Source: Rotaria macrura (Eukaryota > Rotifera > Eurotatoria > Philodinida > Philodinidae). From it: a stretch of DNA of 64,000 nt. The notes below the pieces were generated by a model. The model saw only the letters and a program-made list of their open reading frames with translations. It was not told the origin of the DNA and did no database searches. The DNA lies in contig OENT01000463.1 in assembly GCA_900239685.1 (NCBI GenBank), positions 1 through 64,000 of the forward strand, given 5' to 3'. The translations under genes were made by a program, and so were the position numbers. Shown here piece by piece: positions 37,594 to 49,534 of this stretch (position 1 is the first letter of the stretch; each line of letters begins with the position of its first letter).

Positions 37594-38735
37594 ATGCTGA
37601 ACGAAGATGAAGAAGAGGATACAAGCTTCTACGTTCAGAAAAGTGAATCTATTGTACTTAAATCAATATCTGGATCGAATTCCTATGGAAACCTTGCAGA
37701 TGAACGAACCAAAATTGACCGAGAACCACCATCAGGTAGTGTATGTCTATCTACGTATATACCGACGATTAAGACAACGTCTTCCTATTGCAATAAAACA
37801 TTTCTTCTTCTTCTTTTTTTGTTTTGAATCAAGATGATTGTCGTCATGAACCACGCATTCGTCGGCCGAGCATCATAGTTCGAGAACATCAGTCAACACT
37901 CTATCCGATCAATTTTGATCCAACGCCACAAATTATTCGAAAAAAACTTGAAGATTTTCATGAGCCTATCGTCTATAAACAACATATTGCTGTGCGATAT
38001 TTATGTCCACCAACGCCACCACCACCAGCTCCATTAATTATTCGTGAAGTTCGTCCACCTCAACCGGCGCCATTACCACCTAGTTTGATCAATCATTAGA
38101 TTTTATAAATTGAAATGATAATATTATTTTATTATTTTTCAGTTATTATACGACAACGACCTCCACCACCAGTTACTCCACCACCAATAATTATTCGAGA
38201 GCGACCACCAACTCCCCCATGTTACACTACACCACAGGTATTGAAAAACAAGCAGTATATTTGTGATGATGTTAAATTCTGATTGAATCTATAGATAATC
38301 TATAAACGTCTATCACCTCTTCAACAAACACCACGCCGTGTTATAATTGAACGATTACCTCCATTGCCTGCTAAACCTCCTGATATTATTGTGGAACGAT
38401 GGCTTCCGTACAAACAACAAAAGCGACAACTCATCTATGAGAAAGCACTCTTCAACGATAGAAATTCAACATTATTAAATGATCAGCAAGCAAAAACGAA
38501 TTTCATCCCTCAATCTGCAATGCCATCAGCAAGAGTAGAAAGACAAATACGTTCATCGAGCGTTGCTCGATCTGAACACGATAGAATTTCAAATTCATTT
38601 GTTTCTAAAAGAAGCGGTACGTATATGTATTATTGTCATTAAGTTTGATGTTCTTTTTTTTCTTCTTCTATTCTTCTAGAAGCTATCTATCATAATTATG
38701 TACCGTTTAAAACTGAACGTTCAAATCAACCGTGA
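37594..38735 (+). CDS. Proline-rich protein with repeated II(V)RxRPPxPxPP motifs
   Basis: Exons 37594-37735, 37834-38082, 38143-38237, 38295-38616 and 38680-38735 join in frame to 287 aa, with introns of 57-98 bp bordered by GT...AG. The start is the ATG opening MLNEDEEEDTSFY. The acidic N-terminus has no signal peptide. The middle holds degenerate repeats of the form I-I-(I/V)-(R/E)-x-R-x-P-P followed by proline runs: PSIIVREHQ, APLIIREVRPP, IIIRQRPPPP, IIIRERPPTPP, RVIIERLPPLP and DIIVERWLPYKQQKR. The C-terminus is basic and serine-rich and ends SNQP. Composition suggests a structural or scaffold protein, perhaps with polyproline-II segments. I do not recognise the family; a cytoskeletal or pellicle-type role would be speculation. 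Frame continuity across four introns supports a real gene. A candidate AATAAA lies near 38834. Confidence 0.85.
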
Positions 38736-41700
38736 ATTTATAATCTTTGTTATTTTACTCATTTAAATTAATTTTGAAATGAAACGATACAAAGCCATTC
38801 CTACTTGTTAACATGAAAGATTTTTAACTAACTAATAAAATATACAATTAACATTTATTCATATAATTGAAAAGATATTTCTCATGTTTCTTCTTAAGTC
38901 ACAATGGAAACTTTGTCTGCATAGACTTTTTACAATTAGAATATTTGCATACTTTCTCGTTCACACTATATATATCTTTAGATATGTTACTATTGATCAA
39001 GAAATTTGTGTTAAAATCAAAAAAAAAATTAATCTCTTCCAGTTTCGTAAATGTTCTATGATCTGCAAAATCTGATTCTAATTATTCAACACAAAAAATG
39101 ACATAGCACAAAAAAAATGACTTTTTTGTGTTTAAAAATAGTTAGACGTGAAAATTGCAACTAAATATAATTCTTCGTTGACTACTGCTGAACAAATTAA
39201 AAAACTTGGTAGTATAATTCTGTAGAAAAAGAATTATTTCACGTTATATTATTAAATGTTTTCTTTTATTTATGAAACACTCTTGTAAGAGAGTGTTGAA
39301 GTATACAGGGTGGGACTCAAAAGTTTTACGCCGTGTTCATATAAATGTAACAGACATAATAACTAGCGACTATTTTACAGAGACAGGCTCCAGAAAATTA
39401 AATTAAACGTTACTGAAAAGTACTCCAAAAAAAGAGTTTTTCGGTTTGTAAAACAGAAAAATGATCAGTTCAAATGGATTCCTCCGAAAAGTGGAACTAT
39501 CAACATTTACGTATCTTATGTTAAGCATTAATTAGTATTAATTTATTTTTAGAGATGTCAGTATTTTTTGTCGGCATGCGAGTCCTATTTATGATGTACC
39601 TAAAAGAAACGCAGTGTATCGTCTAGATACACATAAAAATAAAAATAAGAATTATTTCAAGACTAAACAATTATTATGATAAAAAATTTATTATATAGGC
39701 TTCCATCAGCTTTTCAAAATGATTAGTTTACTACTTTTGCTCTATTAAAATACGGCTACTGATTGCAATTGCAAAATTAAACATGATGAACTTTCACACA
39801 TTAGTGAAATGAGCACAAAAATGCGAGAAAAAGCTATGCATGAAAACGATCAATGAGTTCTCATTGCTTATGTAATTGAACACGTTATTTGTTTTATATT
39901 TTGCATGACAAGCAGGTGTCTATGTAATGAATGAAGGAGATAATTGGTTACACAGACATTATACAAGAATAAAGATACAATTATTGATAGTATGAACGAC
40001 TAGACATTTTCAGTTCTAGATTACATTGTTTTTGAAAGTGTTCGACTCCGAGTTCCTGTGTGACTAATATCTCTTGACAATAAACGAATTTCCTCTGCAG
40101 AATTCTATAACAAAAAAAAGATCACGTATTACGTCCTAAAATAGATGAAATAAAATTAATATCCATTTGATCAAAAACAAGACAGGTATCTATATTAAAT
40201 TTTACCGTCTACTCGCAAAGGAATTAACCTAATAACATGTCACTCGAATTCATATTCTCAGATAATTGATCTATGATGAGAATGAAATGCATTCGTAGAA
40301 TAACCACCACGAAATTATGTCAAGTGAATATTAATAGAATCAATTTTTAAATGGAAAAAAATCATTTAACTTATTAACAACTTTTATCAATGACCAAGGT
40401 CTTTTCTCATCATTACATAGTGTAATCAATCTCTGATACAATGAATAGTAGCATTAGAATAGGAGTCGATTCTTTTAATAATTGCGAGAAGAAATTTGAT
40501 AAAAATGACAAGATCTGAAAATAATGAATTCACTTAAATTTTTATTGCTAATAGTATTCTTTTGAAAACTCAACTTATACTCGAAGCAGAATGATGCCTT
40601 TGGGATGTAATTCTTCTCCGAATGTAATTGTTACTTTTCTTCAAATTGAACTAATCATGTAAAACACTATTTGATAATTGAAAACAAATTTTTTACTCGG
40701 CTGTTTACCGACACAGAAAAGATATTTTTGATTTTTCGAAATTCTGATTGAGAAACGACATAGTACATGAATTTTGAAGAAGAAAAGAAATTAGACGTGT
40801 GCAACGCTTGTAGATCTTTTATTAACAGAAATAGGTTTGACCAAATTGAAGCAAGGATTGCTTTGACAGCGTAAACAGTGAAAGTATAATATCATCAATA
40901 GATATGAAAAATAGTAATTTATTTATAGCACATAAAAAATCGATCGTGAATATTATGATAAATTTAATACCAATTTTTACTTCATCGATCAGATGGCCCT
41001 GATTCTTTTCTCATAAACTGGCTCTTGATCCAGTTGAAAGTGCATTTCTACTAATGATAATTAATGTAAGTAACCACACCGGTCGTCACTGTTTTCAACG
41101 ATTACTAAGCAAGTCCCCTGAAAGTTGAGTGTTCAGAGATCAATTTTAATAGGAAGCGATGTTTATTCAAACAAGATTAATTTAATGTATTTTTTAAGCT
41201 GACTTCATACTCTCTAAGATTCTGCTGCACATATAAAATTTACTCAAAAGATACGAAAAAAAAACGCAAAAAATTGTTTGTTTGTAATTCTGTTTTACTA
41301 TGATTATGTAGATCATTTTACCAATATTGAAATCAATTTGTAAACATGAAAGAAAGATAAAAGTATTTCGTGTGAGGGAAATCTTGACTTAACCTTAATC
41401 TCGTTTCTCTCGTTCTGAAAAATCACAGCTTTTTTTCACAGTGCAAGCCAAGTGAGATCTATTGACTCATGGGATTTTTCTACAAGATTCTAAGAATGAT
41501 ATGAGCAAAGAAGGAAGCATAACATTACAGATATTCCATAAGAAGTGTAAATGCAAACAATATGTTTGGCTGAAAATTAAACATATAATAAGAATCTCCG
41601 TTTTATCTTGATAAAAAAAGACGTTGTCTTGGCATTTCCGAACATAGGTTATAATCTAAATATAAGTCATATTGCTTTGAAATAGAATAGATAGGATATC

Positions 41701-42217
41701 AGTAAGAAGAATAGACGCGGAAGTAACTATGTTGATAAATCAAAATATGAAAAAGATACAGTTATGCATCGTGTGTTATTCTATTTAAAATTACACCCAA
41801 CTTTTTCATCAATTCTTTTCAATTGATACTACATAGTGTCTTAGCAAAAACATTGAAAGTATTTTTGTGAGTTATGTAATTTGGGACAGGTCTTTTATCT
41901 AGTACATATGAGATTTTTTGAAATAACGAATCGCCCTATTATAACTAAGGACTTTTCTTTTGGATAGACTTTAGGTATGCTAGCTTTTGTAAAACACCAT
42001 TAGAGATCTTAAAATGTGCTAATGTTGAAGGTTTGAGTTTTACAAGAACGTGATCTCCTAAACAAGAGAACTTACATATCTAGCTTAATCAAACTTCAAA
42101 ATAGAACTGCATACTAGTGGGACTTTCATTAGATTGCTTGTCATCTCTGTTGACTGACATATATTGACAGAGGCATTTCATATATACCGCTTTGAAAAAA
42201 GCAATGGCGATTAAACA
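38736..42217. other. No gene seen; AT-rich intergenic stretch
   Basis: Only short random ORFs. The single noticeable structure is the hairpin plus transposon-like end at 39276-39330. Confidence 0.5.
39276..39330. repeat. Short perfect hairpin next to a mariner-like terminal motif
   Basis: AACACTCT and AGAGTGTT pair perfectly around a 6-base loop (39276-39297). Seven bases later TACAGGGTGGGACTCAAAAG begins, which resembles the ends of many Tc1/mariner-type elements, where TA is the target. No opposite end (CACCCTGTA) was found nearby, so this is at most a solo terminus. Confidence 0.4.
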
Positions 42218-42225
42218 TGTTCAAT
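42218..42225. repeat. Target site duplication, left copy (TGTTCAAT)
   Basis: Identical 8-mer to 42859-42866. The identity extends one more base on each side (ATGTTCAATT) because the element termini are complementary T...A. Confidence 0.9.
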
Positions 42226-42858
42226 TAGGGGTGCAACAAATCTTTAATGGATTTGGGATTTGTCACCAAATCTCTGAGATTTGGACTTGGATTTGGTTTT
42301 GGTTTCTGGATTTGGGGTATGGTTAGAAATGAGTTCCTAGCTGTGGATTTCGTCTATATTTGGATCACAGGATTGTTTATATTACTTTTTCAGCTTAGAT
42401 TTGGGATTCGGGATTGGTGATACGTTTGGAATTTGGGGTTTGGACTTGGACTTGGATTTGGATGTGGGTCTTAGAGATTTGGATTTGGACTTGGGATTTG
42501 TTTTCGATCTGACATCAGTCAAATTTTGTAGTCGTGATACATTGAAACCAAATCTCAATCCCAAATCCCAAACACAAATCCTACCCAAACCCTACCCATA
42601 ATGATACCGACCAAATCCCAAATCCAAATCTAAGATACAAATTCAAACCCAAATCTATACCAAATCTAAACAACTTTATATCAGCCTCTAAGAATTCATA
42701 CTCTTCTCTCCCTTCTAAGACTTTATATTAAAAATTCTCATCAGATTTGGACAATTTAAGACCAAGCCCAAACCCAAATCCAAATCCAAATCTCAGTCAA
42801 GAACAAATCCAAATCTATTTGCACCAAATCCCAAGGCCTTGGATTTGTTGCACCCCTA
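42226..42858. mobile_element. 633-bp non-autonomous hAT-like foldback element made of ATTTGG/CCAAAT repeats
   Basis: The left end TAGGGGTGCAACAAATC is the exact inverse of the right end GATTTGTTGCACCCCTA (17-bp perfect TIR), flanked by a perfect 8-bp duplication. TAGGGGTG plus an 8-bp duplication is typical of hAT elements. The interior is almost entirely degenerate six-base repeats: GGATTTG-type words in the left half and CCAAATC-type words in the right half. The element can therefore fold on itself over hundreds of bases. ORFs at 42382-42601 on both strands are by-products of these repeats. Perfect ends and duplication suggest a fairly recent insertion. Confidence 0.92.
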
Positions 42859-42866
42859 TGTTCAAT
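42859..42866. repeat. Target site duplication, right copy (TGTTCAAT)
   Basis: Exact partner of 42218-42225. Confidence 0.9.
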
Positions 42867-43672
42867 TTTAATGGGTTGATAACGTTTAGTGAATAGAAGT
42901 TTTGTTTTCAAAAACTTTTTTCATTTAGGTAGTTATTAATAGATGATACATATCACTCCCATGTAAGTTTCAAAATGTCGACGAATGACATAAAATCCAA
43001 AGCTGTTCAAGAGCATTGAATAAAAAAGTAAACAAAAGAGGCTTGTGCTATCAATACCAATCATAGGAAGACTAAAATTGATTCCATGCACTACTTGAAA
43101 CTTACATAGTTAAGGCATATAGAAACTATGATAACAAGATAAAATGTGAATAAAAAACAGATTCTTCGAGCAAATTCAGATTTATATTGCAAAATCCTGT
43201 GAGAATAAAAATATTTTTAAATAAGTGCTATTACTAATTTTTCAAACATTTTCGTAGAGTACTATGACAAGAACTAATTTTCATGTTGACTTTCACTCAT
43301 GAAAACTATATTCTATTAGGTCGAGCAATTTCATTTGATTGTTTCTCATAATCTTAGATTTTTACTCAAGAATGCATCATCATAGTATTTCGCTATTTCA
43401 ATTCCTGCTAACTGTACTGAAAAGAGAGTTTTCTTTTTAGAATTTACTTTAGAATGGTTTGATTGATCTAGTTGAATACTACTAGCAAAACTAATTTCGA
43501 CTTAAATGATTAATTTTAATTCTCTATGAGTCATTCTATTAACACTAGAAATAATTAGCCCAATCTTTATTGTTTATAGACGACCCATCGACTACTTCGT
43601 ACGCTGTTTAAGACAAAAAGAAATGATCACCATCAAAGCATGAAGTATGAATGAAAGAATTTTGCGAAATCG
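42867..43672. other. No gene seen
   Basis: AT-rich, without recognisable features. Confidence 0.5.
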
Positions 43673-43930
43673 CTACATTTCAGGATCTGCTTCAAACGAT
43701 AATTTTAAACGAACATCTGTATTAGAATTATTGATCATATAGACTTTTACGGGTTCTGATCTGTATTGCACCTCGATCATATGCAAGTAGGTCTTATTGG
43801 CAAATATAGAATAATACAGAAATGAAGTTAATGACAGTGACGGAGAACAATAAGCCAAATGATAGTCCGTCTTCGTCTGAACAGTCTTGAAGTCATACAT
43901 GAAGAATGTTCTGGTAGAAGACCAAAGGTT
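43673..43930 (-). CDS. Orphan exon-like ORF, unrecognised, probable terminal exon
   Basis: On the minus strand, directly after a good acceptor (ctattttcaag), the frame NLWSSTRTFFMYDFKTV continues through KTDYHLAYCSPSLSLTSFLY, FANKTYLHMIEVQYRSEP and VKVYMINNSNTDVRLKLSF to a stop, about 85 codons. Codon use looks coding. A possible preceding mini-exon, GGCATTAGC...AAAAAA (about 44050-44010), follows another tttcag acceptor, but I could not extend the gene upstream in a consistent frame. Family unknown. It may be the 3' exon of a gene whose other exons are too small to see, or a fragment. Confidence 0.35.
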   Translation of the reverse strand, partial: NLWSSTRTFFMYDFKTVQTKTDYHLAYCSPSLSLTSFLYYSIFANKTYLHMIEVQYRSEPVKVYMINNSNTDVRLKLSFEADPEM

Positions 43931-46900
43931 TCCTTGAAAATAGATAGAGAATAGAATAATGCTTCACATGATCACATTTTTTGCTTATGGGAAATTTCAT
44001 TTAAGTAACTTTTTTTCCGATTTTTTTAATCCGTGTCGTAGCTAATGCCCTGAAACATGAATACATTTTTTTCATCAGAATCAAGCTACGATCATGATTC
44101 TTCTTTGTGACGTGTGGTCACTGGCAGTTTCTTTTCTTCAACGAAATTCATAGTGATGATGGTTAGTCAGATGTAAAACAAATCAAATGATGGCATTATT
44201 TATCAAGAAGAAGTCCATACTTTCAATCAATTCGATCCAGTTCCATCGAACAATATCACATATGTTTGCCACCGTTCAACTCTATGTTAAACAAAAAACG
44301 TAGTTCTATTATATTTTAAAGATTGTGCTTTTTGCAATCTTCATGTTGCAGACGCTAGTCTATGAGAATGATATTCATCTTTCCTATTTACTGGTCTCGG
44401 CAAAAAAACTTCATATCGATTGACGTGCAATTGTTTTTTTTTCGTGCATACTACTCATTCTTACCAGATCCATATTATGCTTGAGTTTTTAATGCTCAAA
44501 GAAGAATATCATTAGTGAACACTAGCCCGTGTGGACGTCACACTTTCCATGACGTAAAATGAGTGCAAGCATATTTTTATTGAAATAAATGAGTTTGATA
44601 TTCATGCATCGAAGTTTCTCTACATTGAAAAGAAAATCACGAAAGAAATACTAATTGTGACTATTGAATCATAATTCAAGGAGTAATGAAAGAAGTTTAA
44701 TGATTTTCATGAACAGATGTTTCTATTTTTCTTTTTACTACTAAGCATTGCAAACAACTTGACACACATACCAAAATTCATTTCTTCACTTGCTAATTTT
44801 AGATTGATGGTGTAAGATTTTGTTGAAAAGTGCAATAAATAAGGGGAACGAGCAATAAGTATATACAAAAAACCATATATTCAAAAACAACTATTTTTCG
44901 CTATTGTTTCCCTGCCTAATGAGTACAAAGAATCAAACGAGTAGGAAGAGAGAAATTATATTGGCAAGACACTTAACTGTAGCAGAACTTAAAATTCAGA
45001 GGCATTTGAAATTGTGTAGAATCCACTAAAATTTTACCTTACTCTTGTTCTCGATTTCCGTCTGCCCTGAGAAAATTTACAATGTTTCTGATTTTTAGTT
45101 TTTTTCTGTAATAACTATCTAAAGCTACTACTAGTACTAACATATGCATGAGACATGTGACTATTCTCGTTTCCAAAATCACAGTACAGTCATGATGATT
45201 GTACCGATGATTAGAATGGAGAGAAAACGTACGTACAGTTTCAAGGACTTCCCCTTATCCGGTGACTCACTCTGAAGACATTACTGTTCTTGTACATACT
45301 TTGCAGGGACATTATACGATGTTGAATAATTGAGGACTACCCAAGACGTGTGAAGTTAGTTATGTCATCTGTTCATTGCAGTTACTTAGTATTAAAAAAG
45401 AGATATATGTTACTAATGAAACCTAGATTTGGCTATGTTTATTATAAATACGAGATTGGAAATATCCTACGGTGCAGATGATGTAAGTTTGTAGATTGAT
45501 TTTAGATCTGCGTAGTTTGGTTCAATCAAATTAATTGGTTAGAATACGATGATTCGTCTATATCAGTCTCCATCATCAATACTTGCATCTAGGGACTATA
45601 GTTCAAAATTTCGTTGGAATCTGTTCTTTTGATCTCAGAGTCAATTAGTTTAATGTCAGACCCGAGACTCGACTGAATCAATGATTGAACTGCAGTATGC
45701 ACTTAGACAAGAAAACTCTTTCACGAAGTTTTCTTTTCTTATAATGAAAATCCGAAAGAAGGTTCAAGGAATCTGGAAAAAATGGAAGGATAGGACGAGA
45801 AAACTTGGAAACAGAGATTTTTACCTGAACATTCTTAATTGATGATCGCTTTATGTATGATACAGAGGGTATACATAGCTCGGGCGCTTCTTCTCATTAC
45901 ATACTTATGCGTAGATACACAGAATATTTCATGAGTCTTAAAGTGAGTACGTCGATAACTATTTTCTACACCAATCTAGAATATAAATGGTTGCCGAAAT
46001 ACGCAAAACATTATCTCGAAATTGACCCTTCTATAAGACTTGGAGTCTAGACTTAAATAGTTTTTTTTACATCATACAATAACTGGTACATAATTTTGGC
46101 ATCTTGCGAATCGTAAACAATATTCTGAATGATCACGAGTAGTGTATACATGATTACATGCAGTCGAAAATATATTTCTTACAAGAAAGAAATCTTGGGA
46201 ACGGATGATCTATTCTAATAAATTGATTAATGATAAAATGCGAAAGACTGTACAATTATTTTTTATCTTTTATTCTTAAAGTAATCATCTCTAAGCAGAG
46301 AATAGTTAGAATCTCATTCCAAATACACTGGATGACTTCAAACTAAATAAAAAATATCCAAATTCAGTAATACTTTTTTAATCAACATTCAAATCTTTCT
46401 TTCGAGATATTTTATTAAGATGCGAAGCATCTTATAGAATCCCGTCACGAATTGTCTCTATTCATATGTCTGAACATGTTTGAAGTCATATTGTAGTATA
46501 ATAACAAAGATTAATTTCATTTACGAAAGATTATCTATATCAGTATAGAGAAAAATATCAAAAGACTTTTATTCATAAGTTGAACCAGAAGACGAATCTT
46601 CAATGATCATACTAGAAGTCCTAAAATATTTTTTATCACATTGAAAAAGTGAACGAAATGCTTTTTTTGAAACTTCAAACTTGTATGATTATCTATCATC
46701 CCATTGGTAATAAGTAGACATTGGCAAAATCTTCAAGTTCCTAGTTAGCTAGATGCAATCGGATTCGAACCATCGATATTCTGAAAAGGAAAATGATTTA
46801 TCAATTCTTCGTCGATGTAGACTGGTGCCATGCTCCAAAAACTGTTGATGTCTGTAACTGTTACTGCAATGTAGTTACATTCGTTATTGTCATTTCTGTT

Positions 46901-48419
46901 TCTTTTTTTCATTTCGGTTGTTTTCTATTTCGTTTACGTTACTGTCCTAACAATAGACGCTAAAGTATATACATATACATATGTGTATTGTTTCGTTCGT
47001 TCTTTGATCTTTCTTGATCTCAACATAGATATTCGTTATTGTTGATCATGGTCAATAAAACATTATATTTGGCCTTGACCTTTCTCTCTATTACGTAATA
47101 AGATTGTCTATGACGTAGTATATATATATATATACTCGATTTGGAAATAAAAGGGTTGTTTTTCCGTATTAACTTCAATACGTGACAGTTACCATAACAG
47201 TTAATTAATTATCAATTCTTGATATACGCTTACTTATCCTGATTGGGAAATATAATTAAGTATTACAAATGCTCACTGATATAAATATTAAAAAGAAATA
47301 TTTATCTATATTCAAAAAACAAATGACTTTATCGATTTCATAAAAATTTATAATACAAAGCGCTATTTATTTTAGATATCCTTACAGAATTCATCGCCTA
47401 TTGTCAAAAAGTAAAACGAATGAAAGTTCAAAGAAATTCATTTGACATGCTAATTCAATCAAAGATTCCTCTATATTCAACATTCAGTCAGTGAAATATC
47501 TTAGATCTAGACCCGATGGATCAGCCTTGTCTCTAGTAATATCCTTTATTGTCACGTCTTTTATTCGAATCTTCTATCGCTCGATTCGTATACATATGGT
47601 TCATATACTTCAGCAGCCGAATACAAAGAACGAGATATATATCTTGTTGATACTTGTTCGGATTAGAAATTCTGAAAATCAATGTATACAGTTTCCAAGA
47701 ATATCGTATCATTCTTTATTCAATATCTAATTTTCGAAAATATCTTGATGCGAAAATGGGCCATGGAACAAATAAATAACATGCTATTCTCATTGTCTGG
47801 CATCTTTGCAGCTGTTTTTCTCTTCTAATTTCTGCCTACTGTTCATATCCTAATGATACTATTGAGCCAATAGTGTAGCTTCGTCTATATTGCCTTTTCA
47901 TCATTCAAACCTCACCGAAAATTCCTAAACGGAATACTTTCTGCACTTTTTTCTTTCTTAACAACACTGTCACAATCGATATACATAGAGTAAAAGAAAA
48001 GAAATTAAATGATATATTCGATCATCGAACTGATTATGATCTCATACGTGTTAATTCTACAATAAATATTCGTAATCTCTTCAAAAAAAAACACAGTGTA
48101 ACATCATCGTATCATGAATCGAAACGATCTATGGCATAAAAAGATTTTCCCATCATCTATGTAGGCGCAGAAAGATCGAGAATATAGGTATATGAGTGAT
48201 GACTATCCATGTTGAACGATATGGGCCGCTTAGAAAATATGTTTGAGTATTTGCAATAGTCGAGATATATATCCACAAGGTAAGTACTGTAATCAAGTGT
48301 CAACATCATCAATCATGAAATGGACATGAACAACTCAGTCACGGGTATTTGTATCGGATTACGTATTTGACGACGTATTATGATTACATAGAGCTATATA
48401 TGTATATAGACAATTCGTA
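43931..48419. other. No gene seen; long AT-rich stretch
   Basis: About 4.5 kb. ORFs at 45853-46050 (+) and 47491-47730 (+) lack motifs and splice context. A (TA)n run lies at 47118-47135. A GGTTCGAATCC-like tRNA B-box on the minus strand near 46763-46773 has no A-box or cloverleaf around it. Confidence 0.5.
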
Positions 48420-48675
48420 GAGTGACAGCAATACCAAGATAGAGGCCACTACACATCGACGTGTGTTTAGGCCACAAGTTGATAATAGGGAAGCATCCGT
48501 GATAGAAACGCTGCAAATTGTACTGTCTTTAAAAGAGAAAAATGACAGAAGAACCCGATCGAATGTTGTTGCATTTAGCAGTCGGTCCCAAAGGGCAATA
48601 AACCTGTGGGATGTTCTATGTTTGTTATTACTTTGGTTATTTTTAAGCATTAATCCAGATCGGAAGCGATCTTAA
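48420..48675 (+). CDS. Orphan exon-like ORF with C-terminal hydrophobic segment, unrecognised
   Basis: After a tag acceptor (acaattcgtag), an 84-residue frame runs HRRVFRPQVDNREASVIETL then SLKEKNDRRTRSNVVAFSSR, NLWDVLCLLLLWLFLSINPD and a stop at 48673-48675. It has a basic and acidic body and one likely membrane segment. A strong donor (CACAAG/GTAAGTACTG, about 48280) lies upstream, but the matching exon is unclear. The opposite strand also has an 88-codon ORF over the same bases, so the strand choice is tentative. No known family. Confidence 0.25.
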
Positions 48676-49534
48676 TTGATGAAAGTTACGTTGAAAGTAG
48701 AAGGAACGACCGTATCGATTCACTCTCGATCAGCTTTCATCAATCTAAAAGATTAAAGTTATTCAAAACGCATCTGTTGTAGTGTTCAGCTGATATGTAC
48801 TTTCTATTTATTTCGATCCGAGTTTCTGGTTTCCTCGTTTTGTTTGCACATGGAAGTAAACTTACTCTAATGTCTACATCTAGCTGAAGTCATTCGTAAA
48901 AATGTATCAAAATAAAATAAGTATTCGGCATCCTCGCCTAAATCTATCGTTAATAATTAACATTGTTCCATTCTAAATTATGATTAGTTTTTTCAACGAA
49001 CAGATTTCATGCATGTGCCACATTTGACTAATCAAATATTTTGAAAGTGATGCAAAAAAATTCAATTTTCTCAAGCAACAACATGATTCAGTCGAATACC
49101 TATGAACTTTTATATTGAATAACAGGTGATGTTTCTCTCTTTTGTTCCCATTTATTTCACAATTAATATAAATGCATTTGATTACATACTGACAAACAAA
49201 AGAAGAAAGACAAAAACGTATCAAAATCAGTAAATTTACGCACACAAAAGTAAAAATATCGTTGAAAAAAATTAAGTAACAAGATTTGAATTTTTTCCAA
49301 TCATTCTATACATATCGGGATATTTTTGAAGAAAACCCATAAGGAGATTTCATACGAAAAGAATCCGATGCATCTTTCTATGATAGAAAATTCATTTATA
49401 TTTACATAAACGTCAACTTCTCCAAGATACAATTTGCATGAATTTGTGGCTGAAGAGATGTTTAGTGCCGGTGATGATGTCAACGTGAAAGTGGAGATTA
49501 AACATGTCTATACTTAAATCGATTGAATATGCTG
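48676..49534. other. Downstream of the first sulfotransferase gene; possible extra 3' exon
   Basis: Mostly AT-rich. On the minus strand, after ttctatcatag (ending about 49379), a frame reads KDASDSFRMKSPYGFSSKIS and stops. It could be a last exon of the sulfotransferase if a GTATCC donor near 49571 is used, as suggested by the alternative fourth exon of the paralogue. This is unproven. Confidence 0.3.

Noticed and set aside
42382-42601. ORFs of repeated LDLDLD / SKSKSK residues
   Set aside because: Direct translation of the ATTTGG hexamer array inside the foldback element.
46740-46840. GGTTCGAATCC tRNA-like B box on the minus strand
   Set aside because: No A box at the right distance, and the T-stem has a mismatch and wobble pairs. 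No acceptor stem or anticodon arm can be drawn.
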